A stretch of DNA of 64,000 nucleotides from Aggregatilinea lenta (GCF_003569045.1 NZ_BFCB01000001.1:279189-343188); one strand, 5' to 3'. Positions 51,815 through 60,793 are shown, counted from the first letter of the stretch. The notes: generated by a model from the sequence alone, not told the origin. Numbers and translations are program-made.

Positions 51815-53539
51815 ATGACATCTTCCCTCCCTTCCAGCATCAATGAGTTTATGACGTGGACCTGGGACCAGATCCGGCCCTACGCCGACGAGCTGGCCGC
51901 GCGGCCCCTGACTGCCGAATCTGTTGACGGATGGATGGCGGACTGGACGCTGCTGCAAAGCCTGATCGGCGAAGCCTATAATCGGCTGGAGGTTCACACC
52001 ACCACCGACACCGACGACGAGGCGGGCCACACACGGTACAGCGCTTACAGCGAGCAGATCATGCCGCACGCGCGCGAGCTGGATAACCGGCTCAAGGAAA
52101 AACTGCTGGCAAGCGGACTCGTACCGGAGGGGATGGCCGTGCCGCTGCGCCGGATGCGCGCCGAGGCAGAGGTGTTCCGCGCGGAAAACATGCCGCTGCG
52201 GACCGAGATCGACAAGCTGAACGCGGAATATTCCAAGATCCGGGGCGCGCTCACCATCGAGTGGGATGGCGAGGAACGGACCTTCCCGCAGGTGATCGCC
52301 AATCTGGGCGATTCTGATCGGTCTGTGCGCGAGCGCGCATGGCGGGCGGCGGTGGGCAGCGCGCTGAAGTCGCGCGAGGCGATCAATGCGGTCTGGGTCG
52401 CGCAGCTTGACCTGCGCGAGCAGATGGCGCGTAACGCCGGGTTCGACAATTACCGCGACTATCGCTGGAAAGAACTGGCCCGCCTAGACTATACGCCGGA
52501 GGACTGCGCGAGCTTCCATAATGCGATCGAGGAAGTCGTCGTGCCGGTGATGCGCCGCCTGAACGAACGCCGCCGCGAAAGTATGGGGCTGGACACGCTG
52601 CGCGTGTGGGATGCGTTCTGGTTCATCTCACCCGATCCGAAGAACCGCCCCGCGCTGAAGCCGTTCGAGTCCATCGACGAACTGAAGACGCACACACAGC
52701 AGATATTCGACCGCGTGGACCCCGATCTCGGCGGCTACTTCAAGATTATGCGCGACGAGGGACTGCTCGACCTGGAAAGCCGCAAGCACAAGGCGTCCGG
52801 CGGCTATATGACCGAGTTTTCGTTCTCGCGGCGGCCCTTCATCTTTACGAACGCGGTGGGCATTCACGACGACGTACAAACCCTGCTGCACGAGGGCGGG
52901 CACGCCTTCCATTATTTCGAGGCGTCGCACCTGCCGTACTTCCAGCAGCGCGAACTGACCGGCATTCCGATGGAGTTCGTCGAGGTCGGCTCGATGGCGA
53001 TGGAGTTGCTCGGTGCGCCGTACCTCACACGCGATCAGGGCGGATTCTACAGCGAGGCGGACGCGGCGCGCGCGCGGGCAGAGCAGCTTACCGGCAGCCT
53101 GGCGTTCTGGCCGTATATGGCGGTGGTCGATGCGTTCCAGCACTGGATCTACGCGCATCCCGCCGAGGCACACGATCCCGACCGCTGCGACGATGCCTGG
53201 GCCGGGCTGATCCGGCGCTTTTTGCCCGACTTCGACTGGACCGGTATCGAGGACGGCATGCGCATGTACTGGCGCTTGCAGGGGCACATCTTGCAGGACC
53301 CGTTCTATTACGTCGAGTACGGCATGTCGCAGTTGGGCGCGGTGCAGATCTGGCGCAACGCGCTGCAAGATCAGGCGGGGGCGGTGCGCGACTACCGCCG
53401 CGCGCTGAGCCTCGGCGGGACCGCGTCGCTGCCGGACCTGTTCGCGGCGGCAGGCGTCAGGTTCGCGTTCGACGCGGACACGCTGCGCGGCGCGGTCGAG
53501 CTGATGGAAGCGACGATCAACCGGCTGGACGCGGAGTAG
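51815..53539 (+). CDS. M3-family zinc metallopeptidase (oligoendopeptidase F-like)
   Basis: This 574-aa protein has the zinc site HEGGHAFHYFEA (HExxH) and the third ligand in GIPMEFVEVGSMAMELL. Other family motifs are YRDYRWKELARLDYTPEDC, FHNAIEEVVVPVMRRL, FTNAVGIHDDVQTLLHEGG and FYYVEYGMSQLGAVQIWRNAL. No signal peptide is present, so it degrades small cytoplasmic peptides. It starts 30 bp after rsmI and is the first of a tandem pair. Confidence 0.93.
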   Translation: MTSSLPSSINEFMTWTWDQIRPYADELAARPLTAESVDGWMADWTLLQSLIGEAYNRLEVHTTTDTDDEAGHTRYSAYSEQIMPHARELDNRLKEKLLASGLVPEGMAVPLRRMRAEAEVFRAENMPLRTEIDKLNAEYSKIRGALTIEWDGEERTFPQVIANLGDSDRSVRERAWRAAVGSALKSREAINAVWVAQLDLREQMARNAGFDNYRDYRWKELARLDYTPEDCASFHNAIEEVVVPVMRRLNERRRESMGLDTLRVWDAFWFISPDPKNRPALKPFESIDELKTHTQQIFDRVDPDLGGYFKIMRDEGLLDLESRKHKASGGYMTEFSFSRRPFIFTNAVGIHDDVQTLLHEGGHAFHYFEASHLPYFQQRELTGIPMEFVEVGSMAMELLGAPYLTRDQGGFYSEADAARARAEQLTGSLAFWPYMAVVDAFQHWIYAHPAEAHDPDRCDDAWAGLIRRFLPDFDWTGIEDGMRMYWRLQGHILQDPFYYVEYGMSQLGAVQIWRNALQDQAGAVRDYRRALSLGGTASLPDLFAAAGVRFAFDADTLRGAVELMEATINRLDAE

Positions 53540-53550
53540 AGGCGGAGTAA

Positions 53551-53592
53551 ACACCTCACCCCCGACTCCTCTCCAATCAAGTTGGAGAGGGG
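53551..53592. repeat. Palindromic repeat family 1, copy after first M3 gene
   Basis: ACCTCACCCC precedes CCTCTCCAATC and GTTGGAGAGGGG, the same arms as 9410 and 35186. It lies 12 bp after the stop. Confidence 0.7.
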
Positions 53593-53627
53593 AGACAAGC
53601 ACTATCTCACGCGGCTTGTTCCGCCTG

Positions 53628-53655
53628 GTAGGGGCAATTCATGAATTGCCCCTAC
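53628..53655. repeat. Palindromic repeat family 2, perfect copy
   Basis: GTAGGGGCAATTCA and TGAATTGCCCCTAC form a perfect 28-bp palindrome between the tandem M3 genes. Confidence 0.75.
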
Positions 53656-53716
53656 GTCGATTTGCCTCTGCCTATAACACGCAGCCGTAGACATATTAGA
53701 AAGTGATACTCAACAC

Positions 53717-55423
53717 ATGACCTTAACCACACTCCCCACCATCACCGAATTTATGGATCTCTCCTGGGACCGGATCGAGCCGTTTTTCGTGGAACTGGCC
53801 GGGCGTCCGCTGGATGCGGGCAGCGTTCAAGGCTGGCTGGCGGACTGGTCGCGCCTGAGCGAACTGGTCGACGAGACGTACTCGCGGCTGTACTTCGCCA
53901 CCACGCAGGACACCACCGACGACGCGGCGGAAGCGCGTTTCCACGCGTTTTTGGAGGGCGTGTTCCCCAAAGCGCAGGCGTCCGATCAGGCGCTGAAGCA
54001 GAAGCTGCTGGCGAGCGGCCTGGAACCGGACGGCTTCGAGATCCCGCTGCGTAACATGCGCGCAGAGGCAGCGCTGTTCCGCGAGGCGAACCTGCCGCTG
54101 CAAACCGCACAGAGCAAAGTGACGTCGCAGTTGAACCGTATTTTTGGCGCGCAGACCGTCGACTGGGACGGCAGCGAAATGACCGTCTTGCAGTCCGAGG
54201 TGCTGCTGCTCGATCCCGACCGGGCCGTGCGCGAGCGCGCGTGGCGGCTGGCGTCGGATCGGCAGCTGGCCGACCGGGACGCGGTCAATGCGCTGTGGGT
54301 GCAGTACATGGACCTGCGCAAGCAGATCGCGCGCAACGCTGGGTTCGACAGCTTCCGCGACTACCGCTGGCAGCAGTTGTTGCGCTTCAGCTATACGCCG
54401 GACGACTGCACCACGTTCCACAACGCGATCGAGGAAGTGGTCGTGCCCGCCGCGAGACGCATCTACGAGCGCAAGCGGGCGCTGCTGGGCGTGGAGACGC
54501 TGCGGCCCTGGGACGTGGAGGTCGATCCGACCGCCAGCGCGCCGATCGTGCCGTACAAGGACGTGGCCGAGCTGGAAGACAAGGGGCAGGCGATTTTCGA
54601 CCGCGTCGATCCGGCGCTGGGCGCGTACTTCGCCACCATGCGCCGCGACGGGCTGCTCGATCTGGACAACCGCAAAGGCAAGGGGCCGGGCGCGTATTCG
54701 ACCTCGTTCGAGGCCAGCAAACGCCCGATCATCTTCATGAATGCAGTCGGCTCGCGGGCGGACATCCGCACGCTGCTGCACGAGGCCGGGCATGCCTTCC
54801 ACGCGTTCGAGGCGTGGACGCAGCCGCTCTATCACCAGCGCGTCGTGCCGATGGAGTTTGCCGAGGTCGCGTCGATGTCGATGGAACTGCTCGCTGCGCC
54901 GTATTTGCCCGCCAGCGAGGGCGGCTTCTTCGCGCCGGAAGACGCCGCGCGGGATCGTATCGCGCACCTGGAGAAGATCGTCAAGTTCTGGCCGTACATG
55001 GCGGTGGTCGATGCGTACCAGCACTGGGTGTACGAAAACATCGACGCGGCGCGCGACCCCGAGCAGTGCGACGCGACGTGGTCCGCGCTGTGGGATCGTT
55101 TCATGCCGGGCATCGATTATTCCGGCCTGGAAGCGGACAAGGCCAACGGTTGGCACCGCAAGCGCCACATTCACCGCTCGCCATTTTATTACGTCGAGTA
55201 CGGCATGGCGCAGTTGGGCGCGGTGCTGGTGTGGAAAAACGCGCTGCGCGATCAGGCAGAGGCCGTGCGGCAGTACCGGCACGCGCTGAGCTTGGCCGGG
55301 ACGGTCGATCTGCCGGACCTGTACCGGGCGGCGGGCGTGCGCTTCGCGTTCGACGCAGCGGGGCTGCGCGAGGCGGTCGATCTGCTCGAAGGCACGCTAA
55401 AAGACCTGTACGCGCAGGTGTGA
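53717..55423 (+). CDS. Second M3-family zinc metallopeptidase (paralogue)
   Basis: This 568-aa protein is collinear with its neighbour upstream, with active site HEAGHAFHAFEA and third ligand in VVPMEFAEVASMSMELL. DSFRDYRWQQLLRFSYTPDDC, FHNAIEEVVVPAARRIYERKR and FYYVEYGMAQLGAVLVWKNALRDQA are shared almost word for word. The two diverge mostly in the N-terminal third. The gene follows a 177-bp gap filled with repeats, which argues for a separate transcript or at least a processed one. Confidence 0.93.
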   Translation: MTLTTLPTITEFMDLSWDRIEPFFVELAGRPLDAGSVQGWLADWSRLSELVDETYSRLYFATTQDTTDDAAEARFHAFLEGVFPKAQASDQALKQKLLASGLEPDGFEIPLRNMRAEAALFREANLPLQTAQSKVTSQLNRIFGAQTVDWDGSEMTVLQSEVLLLDPDRAVRERAWRLASDRQLADRDAVNALWVQYMDLRKQIARNAGFDSFRDYRWQQLLRFSYTPDDCTTFHNAIEEVVVPAARRIYERKRALLGVETLRPWDVEVDPTASAPIVPYKDVAELEDKGQAIFDRVDPALGAYFATMRRDGLLDLDNRKGKGPGAYSTSFEASKRPIIFMNAVGSRADIRTLLHEAGHAFHAFEAWTQPLYHQRVVPMEFAEVASMSMELLAAPYLPASEGGFFAPEDAARDRIAHLEKIVKFWPYMAVVDAYQHWVYENIDAARDPEQCDATWSALWDRFMPGIDYSGLEADKANGWHRKRHIHRSPFYYVEYGMAQLGAVLVWKNALRDQAEAVRQYRHALSLAGTVDLPDLYRAAGVRFAFDAAGLREAVDLLEGTLKDLYAQV

Positions 55424-55431
55424 CGCGAAGT

Positions 55432-55476
55432 AAACCTCACCCCCTGACCCCCTCTCCAATCAAGTTGGGGAGGGGG
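55432..55476. repeat. Palindromic repeat family 1, copy after second M3 gene
   Basis: ACCTCACCCCCTGA precedes CCCCTCTCCAATC and GTTGGGGAGGGGG. The position relative to the preceding stop matches that after the first M3 gene. Confidence 0.7.
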
Positions 55477-55565
55477 AATAAATGCCAGAACTGCGGGGGC
55501 GGATTGCGACGCCCCGGCCCGTTTTTACCGGAACGAGAATGTAGAGAAATCGAACAGGACGTGTG

Positions 55566-56792
55566 ATGGCGGTATTGTTAGGCAAGTGGGACGGACGCCC
55601 GATCACGATCAGCGTGAAGCGGAACTGCCTGACCGTCAGCATCGAGCAGGCGCAGGGTGAGCCGGACGTGTACAGCTACGATTACGCGGGGCGGCTGTGG
55701 ACCGCGCAGCTTGAATCGACCACGTACCGGCGTGGGCTGGACGGCAAGATGGTCGCCAAGTGGATGCGGCCCGACCGCACACGCGGGCGGCGCTGGCTGG
55801 CCCCTGGCGAGGCGCGGGCTGAGGTCGAGGGGCGGGCGCGGGCGCAGATGCTCGCGCTATACGACGCGATCCGGTCCGGCGCGGCGGCGCTCAGCGGATC
55901 GCTGGACGCGCAGGCGCAGACCGGCTTCGAGCGCGCGATCGCCTTCGACGCGGATCGCTCGGCGGCGGACGCGGCGCGCTACCTGGACGTGTACCAGCCG
56001 GTGGGCATTTTGCCGCCGGACCAGTATTTTTCGGTCGTGCTGCAGCTGGCCGAGGGCTGCTCGTTCAATACGTGCACCTTCTGCACCTTCTACCGCGACC
56101 GCGCGTTTCGCATCAAGCCGCCGGACGCCTTCCGCGAGCACGCGCTGGCCGTGCGCGACTTTCTCGGCGACGGGTTGAGCCTGCGCCGCACGATCTTTTT
56201 GGGTGACGCGAACGCGCTGGTGATCCCGATGAAACTACTGCTGCCGCTGGTGGACATCGTGCGCGAGGTCTACGACGTGGATCGGCTCGGCGGGCTGTAC
56301 GCGTTTTTGGACGGGTTCAGCGGGCACAAGAAGTCCGCGAGCGACTACGCCGCCCTGCGCGAGCGCGGCCTGAAGACGGTCTACATCGGCATGGAGAGCG
56401 GCCACGCGCCGCTGCTGACGTTTTTGAAGAAGCCCGGCCAGCCGGAAGACGTGGTGGAGGCGGTGCGCGCGATCAAGGCGGGCGGCGTGTCGGTGGGCGT
56501 GATCGTGCTGCTGGGCGCGGGCGGGCAGCAGTACGCGGCGGCGCACGTGCGGGACACCATCGACGCGATCAACGCGATGGGCCTGGATATGGACGACCTG
56601 ATTTACTTCTCCGAGCTGGTGGTCAGCGAGGGCATGGACTACGCGCGCGACGCCTACGACGCCGGGCTGACGCCGCTCACGCCGGAAGAACGCATCGCGC
56701 AGGGCGAGCAGATCGAGCGTAGGCTGCGCTTTTCGCCCGACGGCGGCGTGCCGCACATCAGCCGCTACGACATCCGGGAGTTTGTGTATTGA
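55566..56792 (+). CDS. Radical SAM protein with CX4CX2C cluster motif
   Basis: This 408-aa protein starts at the ATG at 55566 behind CAGGACGTGTG. An N-terminal 150-residue domain precedes the radical SAM barrel. The cluster motif is EGCSFNTCTFCTFYRDRAF, with four residues, not three, between the first two cysteines. FLGDANALVIPMKLLLPL, LKTVYIGMESGHAPLLTFLKKP (the GxES/GGE-type SAM contact) and VSVGVIVLLGAGG follow. It will bind an iron-sulfur cluster and cleave SAM to start radical chemistry. The product is unknown. Confidence 0.85.
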   Translation: MAVLLGKWDGRPITISVKRNCLTVSIEQAQGEPDVYSYDYAGRLWTAQLESTTYRRGLDGKMVAKWMRPDRTRGRRWLAPGEARAEVEGRARAQMLALYDAIRSGAAALSGSLDAQAQTGFERAIAFDADRSAADAARYLDVYQPVGILPPDQYFSVVLQLAEGCSFNTCTFCTFYRDRAFRIKPPDAFREHALAVRDFLGDGLSLRRTIFLGDANALVIPMKLLLPLVDIVREVYDVDRLGGLYAFLDGFSGHKKSASDYAALRERGLKTVYIGMESGHAPLLTFLKKPGQPEDVVEAVRAIKAGGVSVGVIVLLGAGGQQYAAAHVRDTIDAINAMGLDMDDLIYFSELVVSEGMDYARDAYDAGLTPLTPEERIAQGEQIERRLRFSPDGGVPHISRYDIREFVY

Positions 56793-56801
56793 GGCGGATG
56801 T

Positions 56802-57293
56802 CTACGGCAGCAGATGCTGCACCTCGACGCCGAGATCATGGGCGAGGCGGTCCGCTAGCAGGGAGCGGTGGCAGGCGTCCGGCCAGCGCTCGACGCAGCA
56901 GAGGGTGATGATTTCCGCGCTGTCGCCCAGCGTTTCGAGGAACGCGGACGCATCGAAGCTGCGCAAAACCTCGCGCTGGTACGCCGCGATGAACGGCGCG
57001 CTGAGGGTCGTCCGCCCGCGTTGGCCCGTCCCGGCCTTCTTGTCGACGGCCTGCTGGTTCTTGCGGATCGCGTCCGACGGGGCAAGGTCTTTCAGGTGCA
57101 GGTAGCGAATGCCGAGCGCTTCCAGCCGGGTTTGCAGGCGCTGGCTGTTGGCGAAAGCATATTCCGGCCCGCGCACGCCGCGCCGGAACCGGACATCGCA
57201 GAAGGTATCGACTTTTGCGTTGGTTAATGTGTCAAAGAAGTGGTCTGCGGTGAAGCCGTAAACGCCTATGGTCGTGATCAGCTTGAGAGTCAC
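56802..57293 (-). CDS. DUF488-family protein
   Basis: This 163-aa protein has the DUF488 core: ITTIGVYGFTADHFFDTLTNAKVDTFCDVRFRRGVRGPEYAFAN, LEALGIRYLHLKDLAPSDAIRKN and ITLCCVERWPDACHRSLLADRLAHDLGVEV. The ending CxxR/CHRS motif is the conserved part. It is a cytoplasmic family of unknown function, often linked with stress or nucleic-acid genes. It converges with the radical SAM gene with a 10-bp gap. Confidence 0.85.
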   Translation of the reverse strand: MTLKLITTIGVYGFTADHFFDTLTNAKVDTFCDVRFRRGVRGPEYAFANSQRLQTRLEALGIRYLHLKDLAPSDAIRKNQQAVDKKAGTGQRGRTTLSAPFIAAYQREVLRSFDASAFLETLGDSAEIITLCCVERWPDACHRSLLADRLAHDLGVEVQHLLP

Positions 57294-57367
57294 CTTGATC
57301 TGTCCCTTCCGGTTTGTTTATAAGGTTCCGGCTAACCACGAAATCGGCTGAATTATAGCACGGTCAG

Positions 57368-58480
57368 GTGAGCGACAGTTTGAAAATCCTCATGCTCTCG
57401 AAGGCGCTCGTGGTGGGCGCGTACCAGCGCAAGCTGGAAGAAATGGCGCGGCTGCCGGACGTCGATCTGCGCGTGCTGGTTCCGCCCAGTTGGAAGGACC
57501 CGCGCGGCGATCTGCGATTGGAGCGTGCGCACGTCGAGGGGTACGATCTGCGCGTCACCCCGATCCGGCTCAACGGCAATTTCCACCTGCACACCTATCC
57601 CCGCCTGGGGGCGGAAATCCGCGACTTTCGCCCGGACGTGGTGCACATCGACGAGGAGCCGTACAACGCCGCGACGTGGCAGGCGTTATGGCACGCACGC
57701 CGTGCCGGGGCCAAGACGCTGTTCTTTAGCTGGCAGAACATCGCGCGCCGCTATCCACCGCCGTTCAGTTGGGGCGAGCGCTGGGTGCTGCGGCACGTCG
57801 ATCACGCGATTATGGGCACGCAGAGCGCGGCGGACGTGTGGCGGGCGAAGGGCTACACCGGGCCGCTGACGGTGATCCCGCAGTTCGGCGTCGATCCTGT
57901 CCTGTTCGGCCCACCGGAAATGCCGCGATCCGCTGAGGAGCCGTTCACGGTCGGGTTCGCGGGACGGCTGGTGGAGGAGAAAGGCGGCGCGGATCTGCTC
58001 GATGCGCTGGCACAGCTCCCGGTCCCGTGGCGGCTGCGCATCGCGGGGGATGGGCCGGAAAAGGACGCGCTGATCGCGCAGGCGGGGCGATTGGGCGCGG
58101 CGGATCGGCTCAGTTTCGTGGCGCTGCCCTCGACCGAAATGCCGACGTATTACCGGGGCCTGGATGCGCTGGTCATCCCGTCGCTGACGCGGCCCAACTG
58201 GAAGGAACAGTTTGGGCGCGTGATCGTCGAGGCGATGGCGTGCGGCGTGCCCGTGGTGGGGTCCGACAGCGGCGCGATCCCGGACGTGATCGGGGACGCG
58301 GGACGCATCGTGCCGGAAGGCGACGTGGCCGCGCTGGCCGCCGCGCTGCGCGATCTGGCCGTTTCGCCCGATCTGCGGCGCGATTTGGGCGCACGCGGGC
58401 GGGATCGCGTGCTGGGCCAGTTCACGCAGGAACAGGTCGCCGCGCAGATCGTCGAGGTGTACCGGGCGCTGGTATGTTAG
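57368..58480 (+). CDS. GT4-family glycosyltransferase
   Basis: This 370-aa protein has a GT-B fold: LKILMLSKALVVGAYQRKLEEMA, FRPDVVHIDEEPYNAATWQAL, FTVGFAGRLVEEKGGADLLDAL, RLRIAGDGPEKDAL, EMPTYYRGLDALVIPSLTRPNWKEQFGRVIVEAMACGVPVVGSDSGAIPDVIG with the donor-binding Glu pair. The GTG start at 57368 has no good ribosome site. A TTATAG-like box lies about a dozen bases upstream, so leaderless translation is possible. It transfers a sugar nucleotide in glycan or lipid synthesis. Confidence 0.9.
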   Translation: MSDSLKILMLSKALVVGAYQRKLEEMARLPDVDLRVLVPPSWKDPRGDLRLERAHVEGYDLRVTPIRLNGNFHLHTYPRLGAEIRDFRPDVVHIDEEPYNAATWQALWHARRAGAKTLFFSWQNIARRYPPPFSWGERWVLRHVDHAIMGTQSAADVWRAKGYTGPLTVIPQFGVDPVLFGPPEMPRSAEEPFTVGFAGRLVEEKGGADLLDALAQLPVPWRLRIAGDGPEKDALIAQAGRLGAADRLSFVALPSTEMPTYYRGLDALVIPSLTRPNWKEQFGRVIVEAMACGVPVVGSDSGAIPDVIGDAGRIVPEGDVAALAAALRDLAVSPDLRRDLGARGRDRVLGQFTQEQVAAQIVEVYRALVC

Positions 58481-58603
58481 AATAGGGGAATTAAAATCAA
58501 CTCTCGCAACCCTGTATCAACAATCTCACGCGCATAAGAACGAGACCGCCTTTAGACGCGTTGGGGGTGAGGACGCAAGGACACGACGATAGGACTGGTA
58601 CGG

Positions 58604-59389
58604 ATGCTGAAGGCAGTCATTTTCGACCTGGATCAAACGTTAGTGGATTGGGACGCCGCCGAACCGTGGGAAGATTACCAGGTGCGGCGGCTTCAACGTG
58701 TATTCAACTTCGTGAACAGCGATCTGCACCCGCTGCCCGGCGTGGACGTGACGCGCTTCATCACGGCGTTCGCCAACCGCCTGGGGCAGGCGTGGACGGA
58801 GAGCATCGAGAGCTACGTCGCGCCGAGCGTGATGCGCGTGCTGACTGACGTACTGGTTGAACTGGGTGTGCCCGAAGACCGGGTAGATCTGGAGCGACTG
58901 ATGGGCAGCTATGACTGGCAGCCGCCCGAAGGCGAGCGCGCGTATCCCGACGCGCTGGAAGTGCTGCCCACCCTGCGCGAGCACGGTGTGGAGCTTGGGA
59001 TCATCACCAACGCCTCACTGCCGATGGCCTACCGCGACCGCGAATTGCAGGCGTTTGGCCTGATCGACCTGTTCCCTAACTGCCGCATTGCCGCCGTAGA
59101 CGTGGGCGTGATCAAGCCGCATCCCGACATCTTCGAGAAGGCGTTGGATCTGCTGGACATCCAGCCCGGCGAGGCGGCGTTTGTAGGCGACAACCTGGAG
59201 GCGGACATTCGCGGCGCGAAGGATGTTGGTATGCGCGCCGTGCTGCGCCTCAAGGTGGGCGAGCGCCCGACCTATAACGGCGTCGTGCCGGACGGCACAA
59301 TCACCACGCTGCACCAACTGCTGCCCCTGCTGGACGGGTGGTATCCCGGCTGGCGCAGCAACGGGACGGGATCGCATGACGCTGCATGA
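58604..59389 (+). CDS. HAD-superfamily hydrolase
   Basis: This 261-aa protein has motif I FDLDQTLVDWD (nucleophile Asp at residue 8), motif II VELGIITNASLPMAYRDREL, the motif III Lys in VDVGVIKPHPDIFEKALDLL and motif IV FVGDNLEADIRGAKDVGMRAVL. A helical cap lies between motifs I and II, as in C1 phosphatases of the Gph/YjjG type. The substrate is unknown. It overlaps the next gene by 14 bp. Confidence 0.9.
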   Translation: MLKAVIFDLDQTLVDWDAAEPWEDYQVRRLQRVFNFVNSDLHPLPGVDVTRFITAFANRLGQAWTESIESYVAPSVMRVLTDVLVELGVPEDRVDLERLMGSYDWQPPEGERAYPDALEVLPTLREHGVELGIITNASLPMAYRDRELQAFGLIDLFPNCRIAAVDVGVIKPHPDIFEKALDLLDIQPGEAAFVGDNLEADIRGAKDVGMRAVLRLKVGERPTYNGVVPDGTITTLHQLLPLLDGWYPGWRSNGTGSHDAA

Positions 59390-59912
59390 CAACGCGCCCT
59401 ACCGCAGCCTCGCGCTCACCGGGCCGATGGGCGTGGGCAAGACGGCGATTGGCCGTCTCGTCGCGCGCAAGCTGGACGCGGCGTTCTTCGACCTGGAAAC
59501 CGAGATCCTCACGCGCGAGGGCCAGTCGGTGGACGAGATCCGCGAGCTGTTCGGGGAGGCGCGCCTGAACGCGCTGGAAACGACGGCCATCCGTGACCTG
59601 TCGCTGAACCGCCACGCCGTGCTGGTGATCTCCGGCTCGGCCATGCTGGACGAAGCGAATCGCGCACGGCTGGCCGAGATGGGGCCGGTGTTGTCGCTGA
59701 CCTGCGCAGTCAACGAGATCCTGCGGCGGCTGTACGTCACGCACGGCGCGTGGTTCCACAACCCGAACAACCGCGCTACGCTGCTCAGCCGCCTCAAGCG
59801 CGAGTGGCGTGTCACGACACTCAATTTGCCGCAGATGGACACGTCGCGCCTGACAGTCGATCAGGCGGCGGACGCGGTAATAGAATTTTGGTTGGGCCAC
59901 GCCGATTTGTAA
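59376..59912 (+). CDS. Shikimate kinase-like P-loop kinase
   Basis: This 178-aa protein starts at 59376 within the HAD gene's last codons. Walker A GPMGVGKTAIGRLVARKL and FFDLETEILTREGQSVDEIRELFGEARLNALETTAI follow the AroK layout. The expected GExxFRxxE reads GEARLNALE, so the shikimate-binding Arg is missing, and the second loop reads ISGSAM instead of LGGGA. It may therefore act on another small molecule. It is translationally coupled to the HAD gene and precedes the amidase gene. Confidence 0.8.
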   Translation: MTLHDNAPYRSLALTGPMGVGKTAIGRLVARKLDAAFFDLETEILTREGQSVDEIRELFGEARLNALETTAIRDLSLNRHAVLVISGSAMLDEANRARLAEMGPVLSLTCAVNEILRRLYVTHGAWFHNPNNRATLLSRLKREWRVTTLNLPQMDTSRLTVDQAADAVIEFWLGHADL

Positions 59913-59942
59913 GGCGGGCATGGTTGTCGAAAGGATGACCCT

Positions 59943-60722
59943 ATGACCACACTGAGCGTGGCCCTGGCGCAGCTCAACGTGCGCAAAGGCGAGCCGCGAA
60001 TCAACTGGACGCACGCGCAGGAACTCATCGCACAGGCGGCGACGCGCGGCGTGGACGTGGTGGTGCTCCCGGAGCTGTGGGACGCGGGCATGGCCTACGA
60101 TCGCGGGCGCGAGATCGCCAGCACGCTCAGCGGCGGGCTGTTCGCGCAGGTCGCGGCGTTGTCCCGGCAGACCAACCTTCATATTTTCGGCTCGATGTAC
60201 GAGAAGCGCGGCGTGGGCGTCTACAACACCTGCGCGGTGATCTCACCTCGCTCGGGTGTGACGGGGGCCTATCGCAAAATGCACCTGTTCCCGCTGGCGA
60301 GCGAGGACAAGTGGCTGACGCCGGGTGAAGCGCCGCTTTCGGTCGATCTGCCGTGGGGCCGCACGGGATTCGGCATTTGCTACGACCTGCGCTTCCCCGA
60401 ACTGTTCCGGCGTTACGCGGACGATGGCACGCAGGTGGTGATCCTGCCCGCGTCGTGGCCGCACCCGCGCCTGGAACATTACCGCACGCTGCTGCGTGCG
60501 CGGGCCATCGAAAACCAGTGCTATATGATCGCGGTCAACCGCACCGGCACCGACGCGGATGACGGCACGCAGTACTTCGGCCATTCGTGCGTGATCGATC
60601 CGTGGGGCGAGGTCGCGCTGGAGGTCGGCGAGCAAGAGGGGCTATACACCGTGACGCTCGACCTGGATCTGGTCGCGGAGGTCCGGCGCAAGATTCCCGC
60701 GCTGCAGGGGCGGGTGCTTTAG
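59943..60722 (+). CDS. Carbon-nitrogen hydrolase (omega-amidase/nitrilase family)
   Basis: This 259-aa protein has the Glu-Lys-Cys triad: DVVVLPELWDAGM (Glu about 43), GAYRKMHLFPLASED (Lys about 114) and TGFGICYDLRFPELFR (Cys about 148). GTQVVILPASWPHPRLEHYRTLLRARAIENQCYMIAVNRTG and YFGHSCVIDPWGEVALEVG complete the pattern. Size and motifs fit the omega-amidase (Nit2/YafV) group that hydrolyses alpha-ketoglutaramate or similar amides. A strong terminator follows. Confidence 0.92.
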   Translation: MTTLSVALAQLNVRKGEPRINWTHAQELIAQAATRGVDVVVLPELWDAGMAYDRGREIASTLSGGLFAQVAALSRQTNLHIFGSMYEKRGVGVYNTCAVISPRSGVTGAYRKMHLFPLASEDKWLTPGEAPLSVDLPWGRTGFGICYDLRFPELFRRYADDGTQVVILPASWPHPRLEHYRTLLRARAIENQCYMIAVNRTGTDADDGTQYFGHSCVIDPWGEVALEVGEQEGLYTVTLDLDLVAEVRRKIPALQGRVL

Positions 60723-60748
60723 CGGGCAATTTGCGTAAACGGGATCGT

Positions 60749-60776
60749 GTAGGGGGCGTATTGCGATACGCCCCTA
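60749..60776. repeat. Palindromic repeat family 2, copy after amidase gene
   Basis: GTAGGGGGCGTAT and ATACGCCCCTAC with TGCG between, 27 bp after the amidase stop. Confidence 0.7.
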
Positions 60777-60793
60777 CGATGAGCTTGATAACC

